From: Nonomuraea ceibae | Lineage (GTDB): Bacteria; Actinomycetota; Actinomycetes; Streptosporangiales; Streptosporangiaceae | Assembly (NCBI RefSeq): GCF_019396325.1 | Contig: NZ_JAHKRO010000011.1 | Coordinates: forward strand, 78,888-142,887 | Reading direction: 5' to 3' | Length of the DNA stretch: 64,000 nucleotides | Part shown: piece by piece, positions 52,968-64,000 of the stretch | Layout of the letters: every line of letters starts with the position of its first letter | How positions within the stretch are numbered: position 1 is the first letter of the stretch | Program-made: the position numbers and the translations under genes | The notes under the pieces: model-generated | Databases searched by the model: none | Told to the model about the DNA's origin: nothing | Seen by the model: the letters and a program-made list of their open reading frames with translations, nothing else

Positions 52968-53894
52968 TTAGGAGGTCAGCCGCCTGGCCTCGTCGACGTC
53001 GGCGTGGATCTGCGCGACGAGCTCCTCGATCGAGTCGAAGCGGGTGTTGCCGCGCAGCCGCGCCGCGAACTCCACCGCCACGTGCACGCCGTACAGCTCC
53101 AGGTCGTCGCGGTCGAGCGCGTACGCCTCGACGGTGCGCGGCACTCCCTCGAACGTGGGGTTGGTGCCGACGGAGATGGCGGCGGGCCAGCGCTCGCCCT
53201 CGTAGAGGGCCGGCAGGTTGGCCACGGGCACGCACTCCAGCCAGCCGGCGTAGACGCCGTCGGCGGGGATGGCCGTCTGCGGCGGGGTCTCGACGTTGGC
53301 CGTCGGGAAGCCGAGCTGACGGCCGCGCTGGTAGCCGCGCACCACGACGCCCTCCACCCGGTGCGGGCGGCCCAGGTCGGCGGCGGCGCCCGCGACGTCG
53401 CCGTCGGCCACCCGCCTGCGGATCTCCGTCGAGGAGACCGCGTCGAGCAGCGGCACCTCCTCAACCGTGAAGTCGAACTTGTCGCCCAGCGCGCGCAGCA
53501 CCTCGGCGTCACCGGCGGCGCGGTGGCCGAACGCGAAGTCCTCCCCCACCACGACCACGGCCGCGCGCAGGTCGTCGGCGAGCACCTCCTGGGCGAACTC
53601 GGCCGGGCTCAGCTCCGACATCTCCACCGTGAACCCGAGCACCCGCACCTCCTGCACGCCCAGCCCGGCCAGCAGGCCGGCCCGGCGGCGCGCCGCCGTC
53701 AGCCGCAGCGGCCGATAGCCGGGCCGCACGACCTCCTCCGGATGCGGCTCGAACGTGAGCGCCACGGACCGCATCCCGCGCTCGCGGGCGATCTCCACGG
53801 CCCGCCCGGCCACCCGCTGGTGACCCCGGTGCACCCCGTCGAACACGCCGATCGTGACGACAGACCTCTCCGAATCCCGCACGCCCGGCCCCAT
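52968..53894 (-). CDS. ribF: Bifunctional riboflavin kinase/FAD synthetase
   Basis: A 308-residue enzyme. The N-terminal FMN adenylyltransferase domain has IGVFDGVHRGHQ and LTFEPHPEEVVRP, and VVGEDFAFGHRAAGDAEVLRAL. SSTEIRRRVADGDVAGAA marks the domain end. The C-terminal flavokinase domain has GVVVRGYQRGRQLGFPTANVE and later PALYEGERWPAAISVGTNPTFE, plus VEFAARLRGNTRFDSIEELVAQI. It converts riboflavin to FMN and FAD. ATG 53894 is used. In the usual actinomycete order it follows truB; here a TRM11-like gene is inserted on the other strand. Confidence 0.96.
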   Translation of the reverse strand: MGPGVRDSERSVVTIGVFDGVHRGHQRVAGRAVEIARERGMRSVALTFEPHPEEVVRPGYRPLRLTAARRRAGLLAGLGVQEVRVLGFTVEMSELSPAEFAQEVLADDLRAAVVVVGEDFAFGHRAAGDAEVLRALGDKFDFTVEEVPLLDAVSSTEIRRRVADGDVAGAAADLGRPHRVEGVVVRGYQRGRQLGFPTANVETPPQTAIPADGVYAGWLECVPVANLPALYEGERWPAAISVGTNPTFEGVPRTVEAYALDRDDLELYGVHVAVEFAARLRGNTRFDSIEELVAQIHADVDEARRLTS

Positions 53895-53979
53895 TCGCTT
53901 CGTGGCGGATCAATCCCTGAACAAGCCTGCCATGCGCGGCCCCGTTACCCGCAATCGGGCGGGTACGATCGTCCCCACC

Positions 53980-54999
53980 ATGCCTCAGTACGCCTTTCTC
54001 ATCCTGCCTGCCTTCAACCGCGTCTACGGGGAGAGCGCGCCCCGGCTCACCCGCTCCGAGCTGGCGGTCTTCGCCGGACGGGCGCTGCCGGGCGGCGTCT
54101 CGGGCATCGAGGAGCGGCTGATCGGCGGCCTGCCCTACGTCACGTTCGAGACGGCCGGGCCGCTCGGCGCGGACGAGGTCGCGCGCCTGTCCAACCTGTC
54201 GTCGGTCTACGCGCTGTTCGAGCGGGAGGGCGAGCTGCTGCGCCCGCTGACGATGCGCCCGCTCGACCGGCTGAGCAGCGACCTGATCACGATCCAGAAG
54301 TACGCCGGCAAGACGAACGAGCACTTCACCAAGCTGCTGCTCAACGTCACGGCGCTGGCCACCGACTTCCCGATGGACGCCCGGCTGTCCGTGTTCGACC
54401 CGATGTGCGGGCGCGGCACGACGCTCAACCAGGCCCTCATGTACGGATATGACGCCTATGGCGTTGACGTTGACGCCAAGGACTTCGAAGCCTACTCCGG
54501 CTTCATCAAGAAGTGGCTGCGCGACAAGCGGCTCAAGCACACCGCCGAGACCGTCCCCGTCCGGCGCGAGCGCGCCCTGGTCGGGCGGCGGCTGCAGGTG
54601 ACGTTCGGGCTCACCAAGGAGGCGTTCAAGGCGGGCGACACCCAGCACGTCACGGTAGTCAACGCCGACACCCTGCGCTCGCGCGAGTTCTTCAAGCCGG
54701 GCACGTTCCACCTCGTCGCCACCGACGCCCCCTACGGCGTGCAGCACGGCAGCAAGGGCGGCAGCGGGCTGTCCCGCAGCCCGCTGGAGCTGATCGCCAA
54801 GGCCGCGCCCGTCTGGGCCGGCCTGCTGCGCCCCGGCGGCGCCCTCGGCATCTCCTGGAACACCTACGGCGGCACCCGCGACGACCTCGCCGCGATCCTC
54901 GCCTCCGCCGGCCTCGACGTGGTCGCCTACCCCGACTTCGAGCACTGGGTCGACCAGGCGATCGTGCGCGACATCATGGTCGCCCGCAAACCCGCCTAG
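53980..54999 (+). CDS. TRM11-like SAM-dependent methyltransferase
   Basis: A 339-residue methyltransferase. The N-terminal 150 residues are an unassigned domain (MPQYAFLILPAFNRVYGESAPRLTRSELAVFA, VARLSNLSSVYALFE). The Rossmann domain has the SAM motif FDPMCGRGTTLNQALMYGYDAYGVDVD and the catalytic motif TDAPYGVQHG (DPPY-like). Such proteins are annotated as tRNA/rRNA guanine-N2 or DNA-adenine-like methyltransferases; RNA is more likely. ATG 53980 is chosen because homologues begin near this point; the frame opens at 53854. A TACGAT box lies 10 nt before it. Its stop overlaps the truB stop on the other strand (CTAG). Confidence 0.85.
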   Translation: MPQYAFLILPAFNRVYGESAPRLTRSELAVFAGRALPGGVSGIEERLIGGLPYVTFETAGPLGADEVARLSNLSSVYALFEREGELLRPLTMRPLDRLSSDLITIQKYAGKTNEHFTKLLLNVTALATDFPMDARLSVFDPMCGRGTTLNQALMYGYDAYGVDVDAKDFEAYSGFIKKWLRDKRLKHTAETVPVRRERALVGRRLQVTFGLTKEAFKAGDTQHVTVVNADTLRSREFFKPGTFHLVATDAPYGVQHGSKGGSGLSRSPLELIAKAAPVWAGLLRPGGALGISWNTYGGTRDDLAAILASAGLDVVAYPDFEHWVDQAIVRDIMVARKPA

Positions 55000-55868
55000 G
55001 AGACGAACACCGCGAGCGGCTTGGCCAGCCTGCCCTGCTCCTCCACCAGCGCCAGCAGCTCCCCGTCGGGCCCGAACATGCCGATCGGCCCCTTGCCCAG
55101 GCCCGCCGCCGGCAGCCGGCCGCCGTGCCGCACCACGCGCGCCTCCTCGGGCGTCACGTCCCGGCGCGGGAACGCCGCCGCGACCGCCTCGCCGATCGGC
55201 AGCACCACGCACTCCTCCGTGAGCTGCTCGATCGTCCTGGCCCCGCTCAGGTCGTACGGGCCCACCCGGGTGCGGCGCAGCGCCGTCAGGTGGCCGCCGA
55301 CGCCGAGCCCGGCGCCCAGGTCACGGGCCAGCGCCCGGATGTACGTGCCGGACGAGCAGCGGATCGTGGCGTCCACGTCCACCAGGTCGTCCTTCACCCG
55401 CACGTCGGTGACCTCGAAGCCGTGCACCGTCACCGGCCGCGCCTTCAGCTCCACGTCCTCACCGGCGCGCGCCAGCTTGTAGGCGCGCTGCCCGTCCACC
55501 TTGATCGCGCTCACCTGGGGCGGGATCTGCATGATCTCCCCCGTGAGCGCGGCGACGCCCTCGTGGACGGCCTCCGGCGTCACGCCCGACGCCGAAGCCG
55601 TCGCCGTCACCAGCCCCTCGGCGTCGTCGGTGTTGGTGGTGACGCCCAGCCGGATCGTGGCCTCGTACACCTTCTCCGTCAGCGCCAGGTGCCCGAGCAG
55701 GCGGGTCGCCTTCTCCACGCCCACCACCAGCACGCCCGTCGCCATCGGGTCGAGCGTGCCCGCGTGGCCGACGCGGCGGGTGCCCGCCAGGCGGCGCAGC
55801 TTGGCCACCACGTCGTGCGACGTCCACTCGGCCGGCTTGTCCACGATGATCAGGCCACTTTCGGCCAT
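54996..55868 (-). CDS. truB: tRNA pseudouridine-55 synthase
   Basis: A 290-residue TruB enzyme that makes pseudouridine 55 in the T loop. Seen: LIIVDKPAEWTSHDVVAKLRRLAGTRRVGHAGTLDPMATGVLVVG with the catalytic Asp in GTLDP, and YKLARAGEDVELKARPV; SGTYIRALARDLG is a conserved block. The start at 55868 follows the family pattern [12 protein letters not shown]; the open frame to 56237 is shadow. It shares one base with the nrnA stop (TGATG). The gene order nrnA-truB is conserved. Confidence 0.97.
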   Translation of the reverse strand: MAESGLIIVDKPAEWTSHDVVAKLRRLAGTRRVGHAGTLDPMATGVLVVGVEKATRLLGHLALTEKVYEATIRLGVTTNTDDAEGLVTATASASGVTPEAVHEGVAALTGEIMQIPPQVSAIKVDGQRAYKLARAGEDVELKARPVTVHGFEVTDVRVKDDLVDVDATIRCSSGTYIRALARDLGAGLGVGGHLTALRRTRVGPYDLSGARTIEQLTEECVVLPIGEAVAAAFPRRDVTPEEARVVRHGGRLPAAGLGKGPIGMFGPDGELLALVEEQGRLAKPLAVFVS

Positions 55869-56911
55869 CACGCCTCTCTCAGCAGTTCCCGGAACTTCGC
55901 CACGGTCTCCTCGACACTGTCGTGCGAGGTGAACCCTGCCGCGTTGTGATGACCGCCGCCGCCCAGCGCGGCGCAGACCGCCGCCACGTCGACGCGGCCC
56001 TTCGACCTCGTCGACACCTGCCAGGCGCCCTGGTCGTCCTCTTTCAGCACCGCCGCCACCTCCGCCTCGTCGGTGCGGCGGATCACGTCGATCAGCCCTT
56101 CGAGCTCGGAGTACGGCAGGCCGCGGGCCGCCCGGTCGACCCGGGTGACGTACGTCCACACCAGGCCGTCGTCGAGCACCACCCGGTCGAGCGCGGCGGC
56201 CATCACCTTGAGATAGCCGAACGGGGAGCGGTCCCACAGCTCCCTGGCGATCTCGTCGGTGTGCAGCCCGGTCGCCACCAGCCGCGCCGCCATCTCGTGC
56301 GCGGCGGGCGTGGTCGAGGAGTGACGGAACGACCCGGTGTCGGTCACCAGCCCCGTGTAGAGGCAGGTGGCGATGTCACGGTCGAGCGAGCCGCCCAGGC
56401 GGTAGATCAGCTGCTCGGCCAGCATCGCCGTCGCCGGGGCGCCCGGGTCGATCAGGTCGAGGGTGCCGAACCCGTCGTTGGACGGGTGGTGGTCGACCAC
56501 GATGAGCTGGTGCGCCCGCCTGACGCTCTCGCCGAGCAGCCCCAGCCGGGCGACCGACGGAGAGTCGAAGGTGATCATCAGCTCGGGCTCGGCCGGGTAG
56601 TCCGCCGGCGGCACCAGCATCTCCTGCCCCGGCACGAACCGCAGCAGCCTCGGCACCGTGAAGTCGTGGTCGCCGAACGAGGCCGCCACGCGCTTGCCCA
56701 TCGAACGCAGCACGAAGCCCACGGCCAGCATGGACCCGAGCGCGTCACCGTCGGGCGACACATGGCAGGCCAGCGCGATGTCCTCGGTCTGCGAGATGAG
56801 CTGGACGGCGCGCCGCCACGCCGACTCGGGCACCGGCGAGCTCGCCGGCTGCGCCGTGTCGGCGTAGACGCGGGGCGGGCGGTCCAGCCTGTCGCGCACG
56901 TCGGGTGTCAC
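55868..56911 (-). CDS. nrnA: DHH-family phosphoesterase (NrnA-like)
   Basis: A 347-residue DHH/DHHA1 protein: motifs [21 protein letters not shown] (DHH motif I), [27 protein letters not shown] (the DHH itself), and C-terminal [12 protein letters not shown] (DHHA1). NrnA degrades nano-RNAs and dephosphorylates pAp. GTG 56911 overlaps the rbfA stop by 4 nt (GTGA). Part of the conserved rbfA-nrnA-truB cluster. Confidence 0.95.
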   Translation of the reverse strand: MTPDVRDRLDRPPRVYADTAQPASSPVPESAWRRAVQLISQTEDIALACHVSPDGDALGSMLAVGFVLRSMGKRVAASFGDHDFTVPRLLRFVPGQEMLVPPADYPAEPELMITFDSPSVARLGLLGESVRRAHQLIVVDHHPSNDGFGTLDLIDPGAPATAMLAEQLIYRLGGSLDRDIATCLYTGLVTDTGSFRHSSTTPAAHEMAARLVATGLHTDEIARELWDRSPFGYLKVMAAALDRVVLDDGLVWTYVTRVDRAARGLPYSELEGLIDVIRRTDEAEVAAVLKEDDQGAWQVSTRSKGRVDVAAVCAALGGGGHHNAAGFTSHDSVEETVAKFRELLREA

Positions 56912-57360
56912 GCCGCGGGTCCCGCCTGCTCGTCGTCCTCCTCATCGGGCTTGCGATAGGGGTCGGCCTCGCCCGCGTAGGCGGCGCCCGCCGCCTTCGC
57001 CGCCACCTCGGCGTCCCGCGCCCGCGCCGCGTTGATCAGGTCGTCGAGCTGGCGGGCGCTGTCGGGCAGCGGGTCGTGCCGGAACGTGAGCGTCGGGGTG
57101 AAGCGGACGCCCGTCTGGCGGCCCACCTCGGAGCGGATGATGCCCTTGGCGCTCTCCAGCGCGGCCGCGCTGTCGGCACGCTCGGCGTCGGAGCCGAACA
57201 CCGTGTAGAACACCGTCGCCTCACGCAGGTCGGCGGTGATCCGCGTGTCGGTCACGGTGACGAAGCCCAGGCGCGGGTCCTTGATCCGGCGCTCCAGCAT
57301 CTCGGCGACGATCTGCTGGATGCGATCGGCGAGCTTGCGCGCTCGTGCGGCATCCACCAT
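56908..57360 (-). CDS. rbfA: Ribosome-binding factor A
   Basis: A 150-residue RbfA, a KH-like factor for late 30S maturation and cold adaptation: [44 protein letters not shown], and [22 protein letters not shown]. The C-terminus has an acidic tail ([15 protein letters not shown]). ATG 57360 is chosen because GAGGGGGGAG lies upstream; the frame opens at 57381. Overlaps nrnA by 4 nt. Confidence 0.96.
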   Translation of the reverse strand: MVDAARARKLADRIQQIVAEMLERRIKDPRLGFVTVTDTRITADLREATVFYTVFGSDAERADSAAALESAKGIIRSEVGRQTGVRFTPTLTFRHDPLPDSARQLDDLINAARARDAEVAAKAAGAAYAGEADPYRKPDEEDDEQAGPAA

Positions 57361-57406
57361 GTTCGCTCCCCCCTCACGCACGACGGGGCGGCCGTCGTGC
57401 TGTCGT

Positions 57407-57703
57407 TCACTCTTCGTCGTTGTAGAGCCGCTGCCTGGCCGACAGCAGCTCGATCTCGGGGCGGAAGGCCACCAGCCGCTCGCAGGAGTCCATCACCTCT
57501 TTGCAGTTACCCGCTGAGGCGGAGACCACCGCTATGCCGACCTCGGCCCTGCGGTGCAGGTCGTGATGGCCGGTCTCGGCCACGGCGACACCAGGAAAGC
57601 GCCGCTGGAGCTCGGCGACCAGAGGCCGCACGACAGATCGCTTCTGCTTCAGCGAATGCACGTCGCCGAGCAGGATGTCCAGGGTAAGGGCACCCACATA
57701 CAT
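57407..57703 (-). CDS. ylxP: YlxP/DUF503 protein
   Basis: A 98-residue DUF503 protein: [35 protein letters not shown], and [27 protein letters not shown]. It is part of the infB-rbfA operon in Gram-positives; a role near ribosome assembly is likely from context but unproved. ATG 57703 is the start; the C-terminus ends YNDEE. It lies 46 nt before rbfA. Confidence 0.93.
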   Translation of the reverse strand: MYVGALTLDILLGDVHSLKQKRSVVRPLVAELQRRFPGVAVAETGHHDLHRRAEVGIAVVSASAGNCKEVMDSCERLVAFRPEIELLSARQRLYNDEE

Positions 57704-57782
57704 CGTTGGCAAGCGCCGCTTGTGCTGGTGTCCTGAGCACGCCCGGCCTGGTGCGGCGGCAACCCTGCCCAGGCGTGCGGAA

Positions 57783-57811
57783 GGCGCCCGGCGGATGGTC
57801 CGCCGGGCGCC
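57783..57811 (-). terminator. Terminator-like hairpin after infB
   Basis: GGCGCCCGGCGG (57783-57794) pairs perfectly with CCGCCGGGCGCC (57800-57811), loop ATGGT. It starts 11 nt after the infB stop on the - strand and precedes ylxP, so it may only partly stop transcription. Confidence 0.65.
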
Positions 57812-57821
57812 CGGCCACGGG

Positions 57822-60926
<3,105 letters not shown>

Positions 60927-61052
60927 TGCACTCCCTTACTCGGCCCGGGAGGCTGGCTGTGCCGTCCGGACCGTCGCTACCTTGACGTCTTCATCGCCGC
61001 GTGCTCATCAGGCGCTCATAGCAATCTGACTCCGCCCCATCAACTCGGCGTC

Positions 61053-61349
61053 CTACATGACATGTGGTTCTCCTTCTAGGTGCGCCCGCACTCGCGAGAC
61101 GTCAAGCGGCCCCAGCACGCGAAACGCGCGCGGGAACGCTCGGCGACGCTCGGCGAGCTCAAGACAGCTCACGGACAGGTGCAGCGATGCGCCCCGGCCG
61201 GGAAGCCGTCCTCGCAGGTCAGGGACCACCTGGTCCTCGACCCGCACCAAACGGAGCAGCTCGGACTTTGCCGTGCGAACCCTGCAGCCCACACAGGTGC
61301 GCTGTGGGGCCGCGTGGCAACCATATTCCAGCTTACCGTGTCGACGCAT
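61053..61349 (-). CDS. ylxR: YlxR (DUF448) RNA-binding protein
   Basis: A 98-residue YlxR protein. The family signature is [20 protein letters not shown], followed by [24 protein letters not shown] (GRGAyvc-like, with Cys). YlxR proteins bind RNA; some are reported to regulate transcription or RNase P. ATG 61349 lies inside the 3' end of nusA (17-nt overlap), giving strong coupling. Standard place between nusA and infB. Confidence 0.93.
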   Translation of the reverse strand: MRRHGKLEYGCHAAPQRTCVGCRVRTAKSELLRLVRVEDQVVPDLRGRLPGRGASLHLSVSCLELAERRRAFPRAFRVLGPLDVSRVRAHLEGEPHVM

Positions 61350-62337
61350 CTACGGAACCGGCGGCATCCTCGGCTTGGGTGTCGGGACGGATGTCGATCC
61401 GCCAGCCCGTCAGCCGCGCGGCCAGGCGGGCGTTCTGCCCCTCCTTGCCGATGGCCAGCGAGAGCTGATAGTCGGGCACGATGACCCGCGCCACCCGTCC
61501 GTCGAGATCGAGAACCTCGACGTGGGAAACACGGGCGGGAGACAGGGCATTCCCCACGAACTCCCCCGGGTCCTCCGACCAGTCGATGATGTCGATCTTC
61601 TCGCCGTGCAGCTCGGTCATCACGTTGCGCACCCGCGACCCCATCGGGCCGATGCAGGCGCCCTTCGCGTTGACCCCCGGCTTGCGGGACCGTACAGCGA
61701 TCTTGGTGCGGTGGCCGGCCTCTCGCGCCACCGCGGCGATCTCCACGGTGCCGTCGGCGATCTCCGGCACCTCCAGCGCGAACAGCTTCTTCACCAGGCC
61801 GGGATGCGTGCGCGACAGCGTGACCGACGGGCCCTTGTGGCCCTTCTTCACCTGCACCACGTAGGCGCGGATGCGCTCGCCGTGGCCGTACTCCTCACCC
61901 GGGACCTGCTCGTGCGCGGGCAGCACGGCCTCGATCTTGCCGAGGTCGACCAGCACCACGCGCGGGTCCTTGCCCTGCTGGATCACGCCCGAGACCAGCT
62001 CGCCCTCACGGCTGGCGAACTCGCCGAAGTTGATCTCGTCCTCGGCGTCACGCAGCTGCTGCAGGATGACCTGCTTGGCGGTGGTCGCCGCGATCCGGCT
62101 GAAGTTGCCAGGAGTGTCGTCGAACTCCCGGACGATCTCGCCGTCGTCGTCGAGCTCCGCCGCCCAGATCGTCACGTGACCGCTCGCGCGGTCGAGCTCG
62201 GCCCGCGCCTTGGGAGCCGCGCCGTCCGTGCGGAAGTACGCGATCAGCAGCGCGTCCTCGATCGCCTTGACGACCAGGTCGAAGGAGATGTCCTTCTCCC
62301 GCTCCAGGCTGCGCAGGACGCTCATGTCGATGTCCAC
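61333..62337 (-). CDS. nusA: Transcription termination/antitermination factor NusA
   Basis: A 334-residue NusA, actinobacterial length (no C-terminal acidic repeats). N-terminal domain ([28 protein letters not shown]), S1 domain ([28 protein letters not shown]), KH1 ([34 protein letters not shown]) and KH2 ([49 protein letters not shown]). It binds RNA polymerase and nascent RNA. GTG 62337 has AAGGGGGAAG upstream, 12 nt after rimP. Confidence 0.98.
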   Translation of the reverse strand: MDIDMSVLRSLEREKDISFDLVVKAIEDALLIAYFRTDGAAPKARAELDRASGHVTIWAAELDDDGEIVREFDDTPGNFSRIAATTAKQVILQQLRDAEDEINFGEFASREGELVSGVIQQGKDPRVVLVDLGKIEAVLPAHEQVPGEEYGHGERIRAYVVQVKKGHKGPSVTLSRTHPGLVKKLFALEVPEIADGTVEIAAVAREAGHRTKIAVRSRKPGVNAKGACIGPMGSRVRNVMTELHGEKIDIIDWSEDPGEFVGNALSPARVSHVEVLDLDGRVARVIVPDYQLSLAIGKEGQNARLAARLTGWRIDIRPDTQAEDAAGSVDASTR

Positions 62338-62349
62338 GAGGCTTCCCCC

Positions 62350-62835
62350 TTAGCCTTCGTCGCCGTCGACGTCGTCGATCCGGCGGAACTCCACCTGCAC
62401 CCTGCCCCGGGTGAGGTCCTGATAGTCGAGCCTGCGGCCGGCTCCATCGACGTCGAGGTCGACACCGCTGTCGTCGGCGGCCACGACCCTGCCCTCGACC
62501 ACCGTGCCGTCGCGCAGCTCGGCCTTCACCAGCCGCTTGGCCGCCCGCCGCCAGTGGCGCGGCTCCGTCAGCGGCCGGTCGACGCCCGGCGAGGACACCT
62601 CGAGCGTGTAGGCCGACTGGCCCATGGTGTCGTCCTCGTCGAGGGCCGCGGACACCGCCTGGCTCACGTCGGCCACGTCGTCTAGGCTCACGCCGCCGTC
62701 ACGGTCGACGACCACGCGCAGCAGCTTGCGCTTCCCGGCCTGCGTGACCGTCACGTCCTCGAGATCGAGGCCCTCCGCGCCGACCACGGGCTCCAGGAGC
62801 TTCATCAGGTGGTCGCGGGGTGATGCGCTGCCCAT
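62350..62835 (-). CDS. rimP: Ribosome maturation factor RimP
   Basis: A 161-residue RimP needed for 30S assembly: LMKLLEPVVGAEGLDLEDVTVTQAGKRKLLRVVVDRDGGVSLDDVADVSQAVSAALD, YTLEVSSPGVDRPLTEPRHWRR, and an Sm-like C-terminal domain (VEGRVVAADDSGVDLDV). ATG 62835 is preferred because GGGGAGG lies 5 nt before it; the open frame extends to 62856. First gene of the rimP-nusA-ylxR-infB operon. Confidence 0.96.
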   Translation of the reverse strand: MGSASPRDHLMKLLEPVVGAEGLDLEDVTVTQAGKRKLLRVVVDRDGGVSLDDVADVSQAVSAALDEDDTMGQSAYTLEVSSPGVDRPLTEPRHWRRAAKRLVKAELRDGTVVEGRVVAADDSGVDLDVDGAGRRLDYQDLTRGRVQVEFRRIDDVDGDEG

Positions 62836-63047
62836 ATCGACCTCCCCTATTGTCATGTCTCAGCCGGGCGGACCTCGCCCCTGGCTCTCCCGTCGTCTGG
62901 CCGCTCAGCCAGCGACGACAGTTGACACCCTATCTGTAGGAAGGGGCGGAGGAAGCGTCACTCGGCACGGCTCGCGCCTGACCGCGAGCGGGGGTACGAG
63001 CCCGTACGATGCTTTCTTGCGGTCCGTAACACTGGAGGTCCCTGCCC

Positions 63048-64000
63048 GTGCGCCAGCCACACCTCTCCCGGCGCACCGCGCTGGCGGCCGGAGCGGTCGT
63101 CCTGGCGCTCGCCGGGTGCAGCGCACCGCGCGAGGCCGGCCCGCCGTCGCAGGCGCCGGACACCCCTGACCAAGCGCTTGCCCGCGTGCTCATGGCCGAG
63201 AAGCAGCGGACGATCTCCCTGTACGCGGCGATGATCGCCAAGGGGTCCGCCAAGCTCGTCCCTTACCGGCAGCGCCACGAGGCCCACCTGGCCGAGCTCC
63301 GCCGCCGCTTCCCCGCCCTCCGCCCGGCCGCCCCGGCCACCACCGGGACCGCTTCGCCGGGCCCCACCGCTTCCTCTTCGGCCACGCCGACGCCGCCGAA
63401 GGTGACGCTGTCGCAGCTGCGCGGCATCGAACGCAAGGCCGCCGCCGCCCGGCCCCGCCAGATCGCCGGCGTCACGCCGTCGCTCGCCCAGCTCGTCGCC
63501 AGCATCGGCGCCTGCGAGGCGCTCCACGCCCGCACCTCCGTCAAGGCCCCCGCCCCGCCGGCCGCCGCCGGCACCACCAGCGCCGCCGACCTCGGCAAGC
63601 TCCGCAAGGCGCTCGCCGCCGAGCACGCGGCGATCTTCGCGTACGGGGTGCTCGGCGCGCGCACCACCGGCCCCCTGCGCGCCCGCCTCGCCGGCAACTT
63701 CGACGCCCACCGCGAGCGGCGCGACGAGCTGCGCGTCCTCATCACCGCCCGCGGCGACCGGCCCGTCGAGCCCGAGGCCTCCTACGCCCTCCCGTCGGTC
63801 CCCTCCAGCGCCGCGGCCGCCACCCGGCTCGCCGGGCAGGTGGAGTCGGGCCTCATGGCCGCCTACCTGGAGCTGACGGCCGCCACGGACGCCGGCCTGC
63901 GCCAGTACGGGGCCACGGCCATGCAGGAGGCGGCGGCCCGCGCCCACGCCTTCACCCCGGGCATGACGCCCTTCCCCGGCCTGCCCGCCCCCGCCACCCC
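63048..64000 (+). CDS. DUF4439-type ferritin-like lipoprotein, 3' end missing
   Basis: A GTG-started open frame that runs past the window end (at least 317 residues). The N-terminus is a signal peptide with SRRTALAAG (Tat-like) and the lipobox LAGC (Cys about 24), so it is an exported lipoprotein. Residues 40-90 contain ALARVLMAEKQRTISLYAAMI and RHEAHLAELRRRF, and residues 180-290 LRKALAAEHAAIFAYGVLGARTTGPL and FDAHRERRDELRVLI: these E/H-rich helices match the DUF4439 ferritin-like domain. GGAGG lies 9 nt before the GTG. It is divergent from rimP, its usual neighbour in actinomycetes. Function unknown; an iron-related role is possible. Confidence 0.85.
   Translation, partial: MRQPHLSRRTALAAGAVVLALAGCSAPREAGPPSQAPDTPDQALARVLMAEKQRTISLYAAMIAKGSAKLVPYRQRHEAHLAELRRRFPALRPAAPATTGTASPGPTASSSATPTPPKVTLSQLRGIERKAAAARPRQIAGVTPSLAQLVASIGACEALHARTSVKAPAPPAAAGTTSAADLGKLRKALAAEHAAIFAYGVLGARTTGPLRARLAGNFDAHRERRDELRVLITARGDRPVEPEASYALPSVPSSAAAATRLAGQVESGLMAAYLELTAATDAGLRQYGATAMQEAAARAHAFTPGMTPFPGLPAPAT

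Overview
The window is high-GC DNA from an actinobacterium, most likely Streptosporangiales (Nonomuraea/Actinomadura-like). The signs are strong G/C third positions, many GTG starts, many genes whose -10 box lies 5-8 nt before the start codon (leaderless mRNAs), and the actinomycete order rimP-nusA-ylxR-infB-ylxP-rbfA-nrnA-truB ... ribF ... rpsO-pnp-M16-dapB. The taxonomic call is inference; no database search was possible.

Region 1 (1-3.5 kb): the 3' end of an unrecognised protein, a DUF402 protein, and a LuxR-type response regulator/histidine kinase pair. The kinase carries an odd low-complexity insert before its ATPase domain.

Region 2 (3.5-9.4 kb): a compact linear azol(in)e-peptide (LAP/TOMM, a RiPP class) cluster on the + strand. 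It holds a 39-residue precursor peptide, a strong hairpin, a SagB-type azoline dehydrogenase, an RRE/Ocin-ThiF partner protein, an azoline-forming YcaO with a C-terminal PxPxP, an 18-bp minisatellite spacer, and an FAD-dependent oxidoreductase. The precursor core is Cys-free and resembles the azolemycin core. No transporter, leader protease or methyltransferase is adjacent.

Region 3 (9.5-12.2 kb): rnj-dapA, the left part of a conserved block.

Region 4 (12.2-46.8 kb): an accessory region between dapA and dapB, which usually lie close together in actinomycetes. It contains a UTRA-type GntR regulator, radC, an NmrA-like oxidoreductase, two tandem regulators each made of two GntR helix-turn-helix domains, an ASCH protein, a diiron ferritin-like protein, a DMT transporter/MocR pair whose start codons overlap, CGNR and GNAT proteins, menA, an XRE-cupin regulator, and a five-gene oligopeptide ABC operon with an embedded S9 peptidase. 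After a mycoredoxin comes a second RiPP locus of the FxSxx-COOH type. It comprises three P-loop ATPases (one KAP), the radical SAM/SPASM cyclophane maturase FxsB, a free-standing HExxH protein, the NB-ARC/TPR protein FxsT, the precursor FxsA (ending FSNSI rather than FxSxx), and an nSTAND1-TPR ATPase. MFS, AAC(3)-like and GNAT genes close the region.

Region 5 (46.8-62.9 kb): the conserved translation/RNA block on the - strand, interrupted by a VOC/TetR pair and a TRM11-like methyltransferase. The window ends inside a DUF4439 lipoprotein gene.

The two most interesting systems are the LAP cluster (about 4.2-9.3 kb) and the FxsA/B/T-ATPase locus (about 31.3-43.8 kb). In the second, a modified peptide is surrounded by five predicted signalling or membrane-linked NTPases.
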